Shown here in pieces: positions 1-5,290 of a stretch of 5,920 nucleotides of DNA; the first letter of the stretch is position 1; the number at the start of each line of letters is the position of its first letter. Source of the stretch: Gammaproteobacteria bacterium (GTDB taxonomy: Bacteria > Pseudomonadota > Gammaproteobacteria > S012-40). The stretch spans positions 1 to 5,920 of the forward strand of contig WFVN01000256.1 in the NCBI GenBank assembly GCA_015491615.1. The letters are read 5' to 3'. Made by a program: the position numbers and the translations under genes. The notes beneath the pieces were generated by a model. The model did no database searches. It was not told the origin of the DNA and was given only the letters and a program-made list of their open reading frames with translations.

Positions 1-146
1 CCGGCGACCCCCCCACCCTGGTGGCCGACGCCGAGCGCATCCGCGAGGTCCTCGGCTGGATCCCCCGCTACGACGACTTGGAATTCATCTGCAAGACGGC
101 CCTGGACTGGGAGAAGAAGATCGCCGCCGGCCAAGCCTACGGCTGA
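1..146 (+). CDS. galE: UDP-glucose 4-epimerase (GalE-like), C-terminal end only
   Basis: This is the last 47 codons of a gene that begins left of the window; the reading frame starts at base 3 and ends in TGA at 144-146. The translation opens with GDPPTLVADAERIREVLGW and continues with PRYDDLEFI and a TALDWE segment. This is the usual C-terminal pattern of extended short-chain dehydrogenase/reductase epimerases of the GalE type (GDP..LVAD....R..LGW.P.......I....W). GalE interconverts UDP-glucose and UDP-galactose in the cytoplasm with bound NAD and supplies sugars for surface polysaccharide. The NAD-binding Rossmann motif and the YxxxK catalytic pair lie outside the window, so the exact substrate cannot be checked; a related UDP-sugar epimerase is possible. 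Its 3' end overlaps the convergent protease gene by 10 bp, and no terminator hairpin is visible between them. Confidence 0.75.
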   Translation, partial: GDPPTLVADAERIREVLGWIPRYDDLEFICKTALDWEKKIAAGQAYG

Positions 147-898
147 GCCGATCGCACCCGCTCCATGAGCGCCTTCAGATGGCGTGCGGGGATGGCGTAG
201 CTGATGCCGCTGGGGTCGGAGAGGACCTTTTCCTTGCTGCCCTTGACGAATACCGAATTGACGACGCCCACCACCAGGCCGTCGCGGATACGGTAGAGGG
301 GACTGCCACTGTTGCCGGGGTAGGCGGTGGCGTCCAGTTGCAGGACGGGAAAGGGGTCGCGCAGGCGGCGGATCATAGCCACGTCCAGGTCCTTGGGATC
401 GACCACCGGGATGGCGATGGGGCTGATGGCGGAGACGATGCCGCGGTGGGTCACCGGGTAGAGGCCGAGGACGGCGCTGATGGGGAAGCCGGTGAAGGCC
501 ACCGCCTCGCCCTCGCGCACCGCCTCGCGGGAGAAGCGCAAGGGCAGGGCCGGGGGGCCGTCCATATGCAACAGGACCAGGTCGTGGTCGGGGTCTTCGG
601 CCAGTACCGTGAGAGCACGACGTTGGCCCCGCTCCCCCCGGCCCAGGTAGGCCACCAGGCGCTCTTTGGGATCGGCTTCGAGGAGCAGGGGGCGCACCAC
701 GTGCAGGTTGGTGGCCACCCAGTTCCCCTCCCCCACCACGAAGCCGGTGCCGGCCAGCTTGTCCGGCGGACGGCGCGTGGCCAGGTGGGTGCCGATGCCC
801 ACCACGCTGGGCTTCACCTGGGCGATGATCTCGGGCAGACCGGCCCAGGCGGAGGCCGTCAGGGCCAGGCACAGCAGGAGCCCCAGGAGGGCCGTCAA
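137..898 (-). CDS. Secreted trypsin-like (HtrA/DegP-type) serine protease without PDZ domain
   Basis: The product is a 253-residue protein starting at a TTG codon (898-896) and ending in TAG (139-137). Residues 1-19 form a signal peptide, with a Leu-rich core and an AWA site before Gly20, so the enzyme should act in the periplasm or outside. The body is one chymotrypsin-fold domain with the full triad: His66 in TNLHVV, Asp106 in DPDHDLVLL and Ser197 in YPGNSGSPL. A typical C-terminal GISYAIPARHLKAL strand and helix follow. HtrA proteins normally continue into one or two PDZ domains; none is present here. The open frame extends much further upstream, but that part is only the other-frame shadow of the preceding gene. 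TTG is preferred because it gives a clean signal peptide, has GGTGGG about 6 nt upstream, and overlaps the stop of the upstream gene as TTGA. Substrate unknown. Confidence is high for the family and moderate for the start. Confidence 0.88.
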   Translation of the reverse strand: MTALLGLLLCLALTASAWAGLPEIIAQVKPSVVGIGTHLATRRPPDKLAGTGFVVGEGNWVATNLHVVRPLLLEADPKERLVAYLGRGERGQRRALTVLAEDPDHDLVLLHMDGPPALPLRFSREAVREGEAVAFTGFPISAVLGLYPVTHRGIVSAISPIAIPVVDPKDLDVAMIRRLRDPFPVLQLDATAYPGNSGSPLYRIRDGLVVGVVNSVFVKGSKEKVLSDPSGISYAIPARHLKALMERVRSAQP

Positions 899-1311
899 CG
901 GATGCCCACCGGCAGGACCCGGTAACGCGGCCCGCTGCGCCGGCGCAGGTCCACCCTCACCTTGTGGCGGCTCCAGCCATGGAGGCCGTCGCGTGCCTCC
1001 ACCACCACCCAGCGCATCCCCGGCGGCAGGCGCACCCCCCGCAGGCCACGGGTGAAGGGCTGCTCGCGCATATGCGGTCGACGCAGGACGCGGGTGGCCA
1101 GCACGGTACCATCGAGGGCGCGCAGGCGCCAGGCATCGGCATAGTGCCGCCAGCCTTCGTCGTCGTGACGCAGTTTGACGCGGATGTCCCATGTCTTGCC
1201 CGAGGATCGAAACAGCACGTCCAGGATCTCCACCTCGCCGGCCGCCACGCCGGCGGCGCACAGGGCGCAGGCGAGACTCAGGACGCGCGCGCCGGCGCGT
1301 GTCGGTCGCAT
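895..1311 (-). CDS. Small secreted protein of unknown function
   Basis: This 138-residue protein starts at ATG 1311-1309, preceded by a strong GGGGAGAAGGAT ribosome-binding region. The N-terminus (MRPTRAGAR, then a hydrophobic Leu/Ala/Cys stretch, with a break near AGVAA at residues 20-24) reads as a Sec signal peptide. The two Cys at 15 and 18 lie inside it and do not form a convincing lipobox. The mature part of about 114 residues is probably a compact beta-rich domain, with alternating hydrophobic strands (VEILDVLF, WDIRVKLRH, RWVVVEARD). Motif-like segments are GWRHYADAWRL (53-63), the REQPFTRGL block (82-90), LPPG (95-98) and ARDGLHG (106-112). I recall similar short proteobacterial hypothetical proteins with an EQPFTR core, but I cannot name a family or function. 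It is translationally coupled to the downstream protease by the 4-bp TTGA overlap, which suggests a shared periplasmic role (inference). Confidence 0.8.
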   Translation of the reverse strand: MRPTRAGARVLSLACALCAAGVAAGEVEILDVLFRSSGKTWDIRVKLRHDDEGWRHYADAWRLRALDGTVLATRVLRRPHMREQPFTRGLRGVRLPPGMRWVVVEARDGLHGWSRHKVRVDLRRRSGPRYRVLPVGIR

Positions 1312-1339
1312 ATCCTTCTCTCCCCGGTTGGACCGTCAG

Positions 1340-1360
1340 CCCGCTTCTGCGGCGGGTTTT
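1340..1360 (+). terminator. Hairpin with short T-run in the pgpA to secreted-protein gap (weak)
   Basis: CCCGC at 1340-1344 pairs with GCGGG at 1352-1356, followed by TTTT at 1357-1360. A tighter alternative is CCGC, loop TTCT, GCGG at 1341-1352. The T-run is on the plus strand, so as an intrinsic terminator it would stop only antisense transcription. On the minus strand, where the genes lie, there is an A-run before the hairpin and no U-tract after it, so it should not end the pgpA transcript. It could still be a processing or mRNA-stability hairpin in the only non-overlapping junction of the operon. The stem is short and may be chance in such GC-rich DNA. Confidence 0.25.
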
Positions 1361-1363
1361 CCC

Positions 1364-1852
1364 TCAGGATAGCCCGCCGGCGGCGAGCGGCCAAACCAGG
1401 TGCAGGACGAGGGCGGCGAAAACCCCGGCCAACAGGTCGTCCGCCATGATCCCCAGCCCCCCTTTCAGGCGCCGGTCCAGGGCGCCGATGGGCCAGGGCT
1501 TGAGGACGTCGAAAAGGCGGAACAGGAGGAAGCCGGCCACCACCGCCCCCCAGCCGGGCGGGGCGGCGGTCATGGTCACCAGGTAGCCGACGATCTCGTC
1601 CCAGACGATGCCGGGGTGGTCGTGCACCCTCAGGTCGCGGGCGGTGACGCCGCACAGCCACACGCCCCAGGCGAACAGAGCGCAAGTGAGGGTCAGGTAG
1701 GCGGGCAGGGGCAGGCCGGCGATCCCCAGGTAGAGGGGCACGGCGGCAAGGGTGCCGAAGGTGCCGGGGGCACGCGGGGCGAGGCCGGCGCCAAGGCCGA
1801 AGGCGAGCCAGTGGGCCGGACGGGCAAGGCGCGGACGCTCAGAAGTGGACAT
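1364..1852 (-). CDS. pgpA: Phosphatidylglycerophosphatase A
   Basis: This 162-residue integral membrane phosphatase removes phosphate from phosphatidylglycerophosphate to give phosphatidylglycerol in the inner membrane. Family blocks are present in order: GLGAGLAPRAPGTFGTL near residues 19-35, DHPGIVWDEIVGYLVTM near 78-94 with the acidic DE pair at 85-86, and FRLFDVLKPWPIGALD near 111-126. The MADDLLAG motif follows at 136-143. Hydrophobic stretches around 35-47, 52-70, 87-110 and 140-157 fit about four membrane segments. Length is close to the usual 165-170. The ATG at 1852-1850 lies inside thiL (14-bp overlap) with GAGGA about 6 nt upstream, which favours this start and implies translational coupling. 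All key acidic motifs appear intact. E. coli has pgpB and pgpC as backups, but whether this genome does cannot be seen here. Confidence 0.95.
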   Translation of the reverse strand: MSTSERPRLARPAHWLAFGLGAGLAPRAPGTFGTLAAVPLYLGIAGLPLPAYLTLTCALFAWGVWLCGVTARDLRVHDHPGIVWDEIVGYLVTMTAAPPGWGAVVAGFLLFRLFDVLKPWPIGALDRRLKGGLGIMADDLLAGVFAALVLHLVWPLAAGGLS

Positions 1853-2789
1853 GGCCCGTCCTCGCGACGGTGTAGGGGCGGCCGTCGGGAGCCTCCAGGA
1901 CGAGGCCAGGGGCAGCGGTGATCACGCCGATGGGGCGCACCGGCACGTCCAGGGCCGCCAGGCGGGTGCGCAGCTCGTCCCCGCGCGCGGGCGGGACGGT
2001 GAAGATCAGCTCGTAGTCGTCGCCGCCGCCCAGGGCCAGGTCCCAGGCCTCGGTCTCGGGCAGGGCGGCCAGATCCGCGTGCAGGGGCAGGTCGGAGAGG
2101 CGCACGCGGGCCCCCACGCCGGAAGTCGAGAGGACATGCCCCAGGTCGGCGGCGAGGCCGTCGGAGCAGTCGATGCAGGCGCTGGCCAGGCCGCGCAGGT
2201 GCCGTCCCAGTTCCAGGCGCGGGGTGGGCCGGTCCAGGCGCGCGGCGGCGGCGGGCGGTGGGGTGCGACCGGCGAGGCGCGCGCGCACCGCCAAGGCGGC
2301 GCCGCCCAGGTCGCCGGAGCAATAGATGCGGTCCCCCGGTCGGGCGCCGGCGCGGCGCAGGGCCAGGCCCGCGGGCACCACGCCGGCGGCGGTGACGGTC
2401 ACCACCACCTGCGGGGCGCGGGTGGTGTCGCCGCCCACCAGGTCGATGCCCGCGTATTCCGCCAAGGTCCACAGGCCACGGGCGAAGGCGGTGAGCCAGG
2501 CCTCGTCGGACGCGGGCAGGGAAAGGGCGAGGGTGAACCAGCGCGGCTCGGCGCCCATGGCGGCCAGGTCGGAGAGGTTCACCGCCAGGGCCTTGTGCCC
2601 CAGGGCCTCGGGGTCGGCATCGGGGAAGAAGTGCACGCCGGCCACCAGGGCGTCTGTGGTGACGGCCAGTTCCCTGCCCGCCTCGGGGGCGAGGAGGGCG
2701 CCGTCGTCCCCCACCCCCAGGATCACCCCGGGGTGGCGGGGGGCGCGGGTGAACCAGCGGCGGATGAGGTCGAACTCACCGGCGCCCAT
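1839..2789 (-). CDS. thiL: Thiamine-monophosphate kinase
   Basis: This 316-residue cytoplasmic kinase phosphorylates thiamine monophosphate with ATP to thiamine diphosphate, the last step of cofactor synthesis. It belongs to the PurM/SelD-like ATP-binding superfamily. Motifs in order are GVGDDGALL (25-33), with the metal-binding aspartates 28-29, TTDALVAGVHF (44-54), NLSDLAAMGAEP (71-82) and GGDTTR (119-124). They continue with the DCSDGLAADLGH block (207-218) and GGGDDYELIF (254-263). These cover the family signature from end to end, and the length is normal. The start is ATG 2789-2787, giving MGAGEFDLI. An upstream ATG at 2915 would add 42 Arg/Ser-rich residues that are an out-of-frame reading of nusB, so it is rejected. 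The start overlaps the nusB end by 14 bp and has only a weak ribosome-binding site, so expression probably depends on nusB translation. No thiamine riboswitch is visible. Confidence 0.97.
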   Translation of the reverse strand: MGAGEFDLIRRWFTRAPRHPGVILGVGDDGALLAPEAGRELAVTTDALVAGVHFFPDADPEALGHKALAVNLSDLAAMGAEPRWFTLALSLPASDEAWLTAFARGLWTLAEYAGIDLVGGDTTRAPQVVVTVTAAGVVPAGLALRRAGARPGDRIYCSGDLGGAALAVRARLAGRTPPPAAAARLDRPTPRLELGRHLRGLASACIDCSDGLAADLGHVLSTSGVGARVRLSDLPLHADLAALPETEAWDLALGGGDDYELIFTVPPARGDELRTRLAALDVPVRPIGVITAAPGLVLEAPDGRPYTVARTGHVHF

Positions 2790-3264
2790 GGTCGCCGGTG
2801 CGCGCCGCCTGGATCTCCACCGGGCGCAGTTGCTGGGCCAGCTTGTCGACGATGCCGTTGACGAAGCGGTAACCCTGCTCGGCGCCGAAGGTCTTGGCCA
2901 GGTCCACCGCTTCATTGATGACCACCCGGTAGGGGATCTCCGGGCGGTGCGCCAGCTCGTAGGCGGCGATGCGCAGGGTGGCCAGCTCCACCGGGTCCAC
3001 GTCCTTGAGGGGACGGGAGACGAGGGGGTCGAGGAGGCCGTCCAGCTCCCCCACCCGCGCGGTGACCTCGCGCACCAGCTCGCGGAAGTAGTCCTGGTCC
3101 CAGTGGCCGGGGGGAGGCTCGGCCTCGAACTGGGCGATGATGTCGCCCACGTTGCCGCCCCCCACCTGCCACTGGTAGAGGGCTTGGAGGGCGGCCTTGC
3201 GCGCCCGCCGGCGCAGGCGCACGAGGCTCGCCGGCCGTTGGCGACGGGGCTTGGCCTCGCTCAT
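2776..3264 (-). CDS. nusB: Transcription antitermination factor NusB
   Basis: This 162-residue all-helical RNA-binding protein pairs with NusE (ribosomal protein S10) at boxA sequences and supports antitermination and rRNA processing. Recognisable parts are the Arg-rich N-terminal RNA-binding helix (RLRRRARKAALQALYQW, residues 16-32) and the conserved C-terminal half. That half includes ELATLRIAAYEL (93-104), IPYRVVINEAVDLAKTFG (110-127) and YRFVNGIVDKLA (132-143). It is about 20 residues longer than E. coli NusB (139), with a basic N-terminal lead (MSEAKPRRQRP) and a charged tail after residue 145. The tail is encoded where nusB overlaps thiL. Its ATG overlaps the ribH stop as ATGA, and a GGGCGGG stretch lies just upstream. 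ribH-nusB adjacency is one of the commonest gene pairs in proteobacteria, which supports both calls. Confidence 0.97.
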   Translation of the reverse strand: MSEAKPRRQRPASLVRLRRRARKAALQALYQWQVGGGNVGDIIAQFEAEPPPGHWDQDYFRELVREVTARVGELDGLLDPLVSRPLKDVDPVELATLRIAAYELAHRPEIPYRVVINEAVDLAKTFGAEQGYRFVNGIVDKLAQQLRPVEIQAARTGDHGRR

Positions 3265-3728
3265 AGCCCGCCCAGCAGGTTGACCATTTCGATGGCGGAG
3301 AGGGCCGCCTCGGCGCCCTTATTGCCGGCCTTGGTGCCGGCCCGCTCGATGGCCTGTTCGATGCTGTCCACGGTGAGCACGCCGAAGGCCACCGGCAGGT
3401 CCGCGTCCAGGGCGACGCGGGAGAGGCCCTTGGCGCATTCGCCGGCCACGTAGTCGAAATGGGGGGTGCCGCCGCGGATCACCACCCCGAGGGCGACGAC
3501 GGCGTCGAAGCGACCGGAGGCAGCCAGGCGTTTCACCGCCAGGGGCAGCTCGAAGGCCCCGGGCACGCGCACCACGGTGAGGTCTTCCTCGCGCGCCCCG
3601 TGGCGCTTGAGGGTGTCCACGGCGCCGGCGAGGAGCTGCTCGCCGATGAAACCGTTGAAACGGCCGAGGGCGATGGCGAAACGACTGCCGTCCACCACGA
3701 GGCCGCCTTCGAGGGTCTGTAGGCTCAT
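3261..3728 (-). CDS. ribH: 6,7-dimethyl-8-ribityllumazine synthase
   Basis: This 155-residue enzyme condenses 3,4-dihydroxy-2-butanone 4-phosphate (made by the preceding gene) with 5-amino-6-ribitylaminouracil to give the lumazine that riboflavin synthase converts to riboflavin. It usually assembles into a cytoplasmic 60-mer shell or a pentamer. Substrate-binding and catalytic motifs are all present: RFN at 23-25, VPGAFELP (55-62), GVVIRGGTPHFDYV (81-94) with the likely catalytic His90, FGVLTVDSIEQA (115-126) and GTKAGNKGAEAA (131-142). Length is typical. Its ATG overlaps the ribBX stop as ATGA, with GTGGAAA about 6 nt upstream as ribosome-binding site. Nothing unusual is seen in the protein. 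Confidence 0.98.
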   Translation of the reverse strand: MSLQTLEGGLVVDGSRFAIALGRFNGFIGEQLLAGAVDTLKRHGAREEDLTVVRVPGAFELPLAVKRLAASGRFDAVVALGVVIRGGTPHFDYVAGECAKGLSRVALDADLPVAFGVLTVDSIEQAIERAGTKAGNKGAEAALSAIEMVNLLGGL

Positions 3729-4882
3729 AGGTTTTCCACTTTTTGTTCGTCAGGGGAAGGTTCTTCGTCCAAGGGGAGGTATTCCTCCACCTCCAGACCG
3801 AAACCGGAGAGGGCATGCATGCGCTTGGGATGGCCGATGACGTGCATGCGCCGCACCCCCAGGTCGGCGAGGATCTGGGCGCCGAGGCCGAAACCGCGCA
3901 GGTCCGGGACGCCGCGCTCGGGGGCCGGGGCCGCCTGGCCGGCCTCGTCCTGGAGCTGGAACTGACGCAGGCGACGGATGAGGGCGCTGCTGTCCTCGGG
4001 CTTGCGCAGCACCACCACGACGCCGGCGGGCTCGGCCGCCAGGCGCGCCAGGACCCGGTCCAGGGCGGGGGGCAAGCCGGGGCGCAGGGCACCGAACAGG
4101 TCGCACAGGTCGTCGCGCTGGTGCACCCGCACCAGGGTCGGGCGTTCCGGGTCCACGGCACCCTTCACGAGGGCGAAGTGGACCTGGCCGTCGAGGGTGT
4201 CGCGGTAGGCCAGCAGGCGGAATTCGCCGTGCGCGGTGGGCAGGCGACAGGCGGCCACCCGTTCCACCGTCTTTTCGTGCCGCAGACGGTATTCGATGAG
4301 GTCGGCGATGGTGCCCATCTTGAGGTCGTGGCGGGCGGCGAAGCGCTCCAGGTCGGGGCGCCGGGCCATGGTACCGTCCTCGTTGAGGATCTCGACGATC
4401 ACCGCCGCCGGCTCCAGACCGGCCAGGCGCGCCAGGTCGCAGCCGGCCTCGGTGTGGCCGGCGCGGGTGAGGACGCCGCCGGGGCGGGCCATGAGGGGGA
4501 ACACGTGCCCCGGCTGGACCAGGTCCGAGGGTTTGGCGTCGGGGGCCACGGCGGCGCGGATGGTGGTGGCGCGGTCGGCGGCGGAGATGCCCGTGGTCAC
4601 CCCTTCGGCGGCCTCGATGGAAACGGTGAAATTGGTGCCCTGGGCCTCCTCGTTGCGGCTCACCATGAGGGGCAGGCCCAACTGGGCGCAGCGCTCGGGG
4701 GTGAGGGTGAGGCAGATGAGCCCGCGCCCGTAGCGGGCCATGAAGTTGATGTCCTCGGGGCGCACCCACTGGGCGGCCATGATGAGGTCGCCCTCGTTTT
4801 CGCGGTCCTCGTCGTCCATGAGGATGACCATCCGTCCCTGGCGGATGTCCTCGATGATGTCTTCGATGGGGGAAAGGGGCAT
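3725..4882 (-). CDS. ribBX: 3,4-dihydroxy-2-butanone 4-phosphate synthase fused to a degenerate GTP cyclohydrolase II domain (RibBX type)
   Basis: The protein has 385 residues. Residues 1 to about 200 are an intact RibB domain: the acidic metal-binding loop DDEDRENEGDL (23-33), GTNFTVSIEA (82-91), VFPLMARPGGVLTRAGHTEA (127-146) with His143, and an IVEILNEDG-type segment (162-170). It converts ribulose 5-phosphate to the four-carbon precursor used by RibH. Residues about 205-373 align with GTP cyclohydrolase II (RibA), but the active site is gone. The zinc segment HSECLTGD..SLRCDCG of RibA reads HQRDDLCD here, then ALRPGLP, so all three zinc cysteines are replaced (Asp, Pro, Leu). The QEGRGIGL motif reads KPEDSSAL. 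Structural parts such as GLGAQILADLGV remain. Such inactive-X fusions are known in proteobacteria and often named RibBX; they are frequently mis-annotated as bifunctional RibBA. ATG 4882 is the only possible start, because an in-frame TAG sits at 4903-4901 with no start codon between. A good ribosome-binding site is lacking (nearest GGA is 12 nt away). Confidence 0.95.
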   Translation of the reverse strand: MPLSPIEDIIEDIRQGRMVILMDDEDRENEGDLIMAAQWVRPEDINFMARYGRGLICLTLTPERCAQLGLPLMVSRNEEAQGTNFTVSIEAAEGVTTGISAADRATTIRAAVAPDAKPSDLVQPGHVFPLMARPGGVLTRAGHTEAGCDLARLAGLEPAAVIVEILNEDGTMARRPDLERFAARHDLKMGTIADLIEYRLRHEKTVERVAACRLPTAHGEFRLLAYRDTLDGQVHFALVKGAVDPERPTLVRVHQRDDLCDLFGALRPGLPPALDRVLARLAAEPAGVVVVLRKPEDSSALIRRLRQFQLQDEAGQAAPAPERGVPDLRGFGLGAQILADLGVRRMHVIGHPKRMHALSGFGLEVEEYLPLDEEPSPDEQKVENL

Positions 4883-5103
4883 GGCGCTGTGCTGTCCGGG
4901 CTAACCGACCATGGTATGACAACGGGCCACCGGGAGCCAGCCCGGGCGTTTTCCAACGACCGCGGACCGAAGGCGACATGGGACCCGCCAGAGAATCCGA
5001 GTTCCCCGAAGAGCCTTTCGCCCCCGGATCCACCTCGCGGTGGCCTCAGGGACCTTCCCGCGCGAGGTGTCTGGGTTAGTCCATCGTCGCGTGGCAAACG
5101 TTC
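4883..5103 (-). promoter_or_regulatory. Predicted long structured 5' leader of the ribBX operon
   Basis: No gene is seen here. Read on the minus strand, the stretch is rich in hairpins. A 9-bp perfect stem joins CACCTCGCG (5069-5061) to CGCGAGGTG (5039-5031), with a GGG/CCC mini-hairpin in its loop (5059-5049). The 3' arm can instead form CCACC-GCGA-GGTGG (5043-5030), a GNRA tetraloop hairpin, so the two folds exclude each other. Next come GGATCCG (5031-5025) with CGGATTC (4999-4993), enclosing a C(UUCG)G tetraloop hairpin (5013-5004), then GGCG (4989-4986) with CGCC (4975-4972). Last is a two-part hairpin near the gene: AACG/CGTT around CCGGG/CCCGG, 4950-4921. The FMN riboswitch consensus (GGGTGAAATTCCC, ACCGGCGGT, GTCCGGATG) is not found. 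Hairpins come easily in DNA this GC-rich, so regulation is an inference. Confidence 0.45.
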
Positions 5104-5109
5104 ACTCGA

Positions 5110-5115
5110 ATTGTA
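5110..5115 (-). promoter_or_regulatory. Candidate -10 element for the ribBX operon
   Basis: The minus strand reads TACAAT, one mismatch from TATAAT, in a locally AT-richer patch. No convincing -35 box lies 16-18 bp upstream (AAGCCG at 17 bp), so it would be weak or activator-dependent. Transcription would begin near 5103, giving a leader of about 220 nt. The hexamer sits within a small dyad, TTGT-n5-ACAA (plus strand 5111-5123), which could be an operator half-site pair. Tentative. Confidence 0.35.
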
Positions 5116-5121
5116 CCGCAC

Positions 5122-5140
5122 AAGCCGTGACTCGGCTTTT
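5122..5140 (+). repeat. Perfect 6-bp hairpin followed by TTTT on the plus strand
   Basis: AAGCCG (5122-5127) and CGGCTT (5133-5138) are separated by TGACT, and the T-run is TTTT at 5137-5140. On the plus strand this resembles a small intrinsic terminator that could end any antisense or short RNA reading across the ribBX leader, upstream of the murJ promoter. On the minus strand it lies immediately upstream of the candidate ribBX -10 box, where it could be a regulator-binding dyad. The T-run is short, so the terminator reading is weak. Confidence 0.35.
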
Positions 5141-5171
5141 CCGAGCACCATCAGGCCACGACCCGGCGGAG

Positions 5172-5191
5172 GAATTCGCTCCTTCGAATTC
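5172..5191. repeat. Perfect 7-bp inverted repeat in the divergent intergenic region
   Basis: GAATTCG (5172-5178) is repeated in inverse orientation as CGAATTC (5185-5191) across CTCCTT. The arms are AT-rich, which stands out from the surrounding GC-rich DNA, and an imperfect outer CCCG/CGGG pair (5162-5165 with 5196-5199) extends the symmetry. It lies 41 bp before the murJ -35 box and about 57 bp upstream of the ribBX -10 candidate. A regulator-binding site serving both divergent genes is plausible, but no known operator was recognised. Confidence 0.45.
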
Positions 5192-5231
5192 GGCTCGGGA
5201 CACGACCAAACACGCCGGGGCCGCATCGCCC

Positions 5232-5260
5232 TTGGCGAGGTCCTGGCGGCCACTTATCAT
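5232..5260 (+). promoter_or_regulatory. Predicted sigma70-type promoter of murJ
   Basis: TTGGCG (5232-5237) and TATCAT (5255-5260) are separated by exactly 17 bp and match the sigma70 consensus at 4/6 and 5/6 positions. Transcription would start near 5267, leaving a short leader of about 24 nt before the murJ GTG with GGAG at 5279-5282 as ribosome-binding site. This is the best promoter match I found in the window. Confidence 0.6.
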
Positions 5261-5290
5261 CCCCGCTTTCGCCTCCCTGGAGTCCCCTTC

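Noticed and set aside
137..1261. Protease extended to 374 residues from an ATG at 1261
   Set aside because: The extra 121 residues are Arg/Gly/Pro-rich and correspond to the out-of-frame reading of the secreted-protein gene. The signal peptide begins at the TTG at 898.
1752..2861. Plus-strand open frame of 369 codons antisense to thiL and pgpA
   Set aside because: Its Gly/Ala/Gln/Arg-rich, low-complexity translation has no recognisable domain. This is a typical shadow frame in GC-rich coding DNA.
1839..2915. ThiL extended to 358 residues
   Set aside because: The added 42 residues are an out-of-frame reading of nusB; ThiL proteins begin at the GEFDLI-type segment near ATG 2789.
3750..5033. 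Minus-strand open frame of 427 codons overlapping ribBX in another frame
   Set aside because: The translation is dominated by Arg, Pro, His and Gly runs with no domain, and it overlaps a well-supported gene on the same strand.
4921..5103. 4.5S, 6S, tmRNA, RNase P RNA or a TPP/cobalamin/glycine riboswitch
   Set aside because: I compared the recalled consensus cores of these RNAs with the hairpin-rich region and found no match. It remains an unclassified leader.
4883..5290. FMN riboswitch upstream of ribBX
   Set aside because: Expected from context, but the conserved aptamer segments were not found on the minus strand by eye. A covariance-model search would be needed to exclude a very divergent copy.
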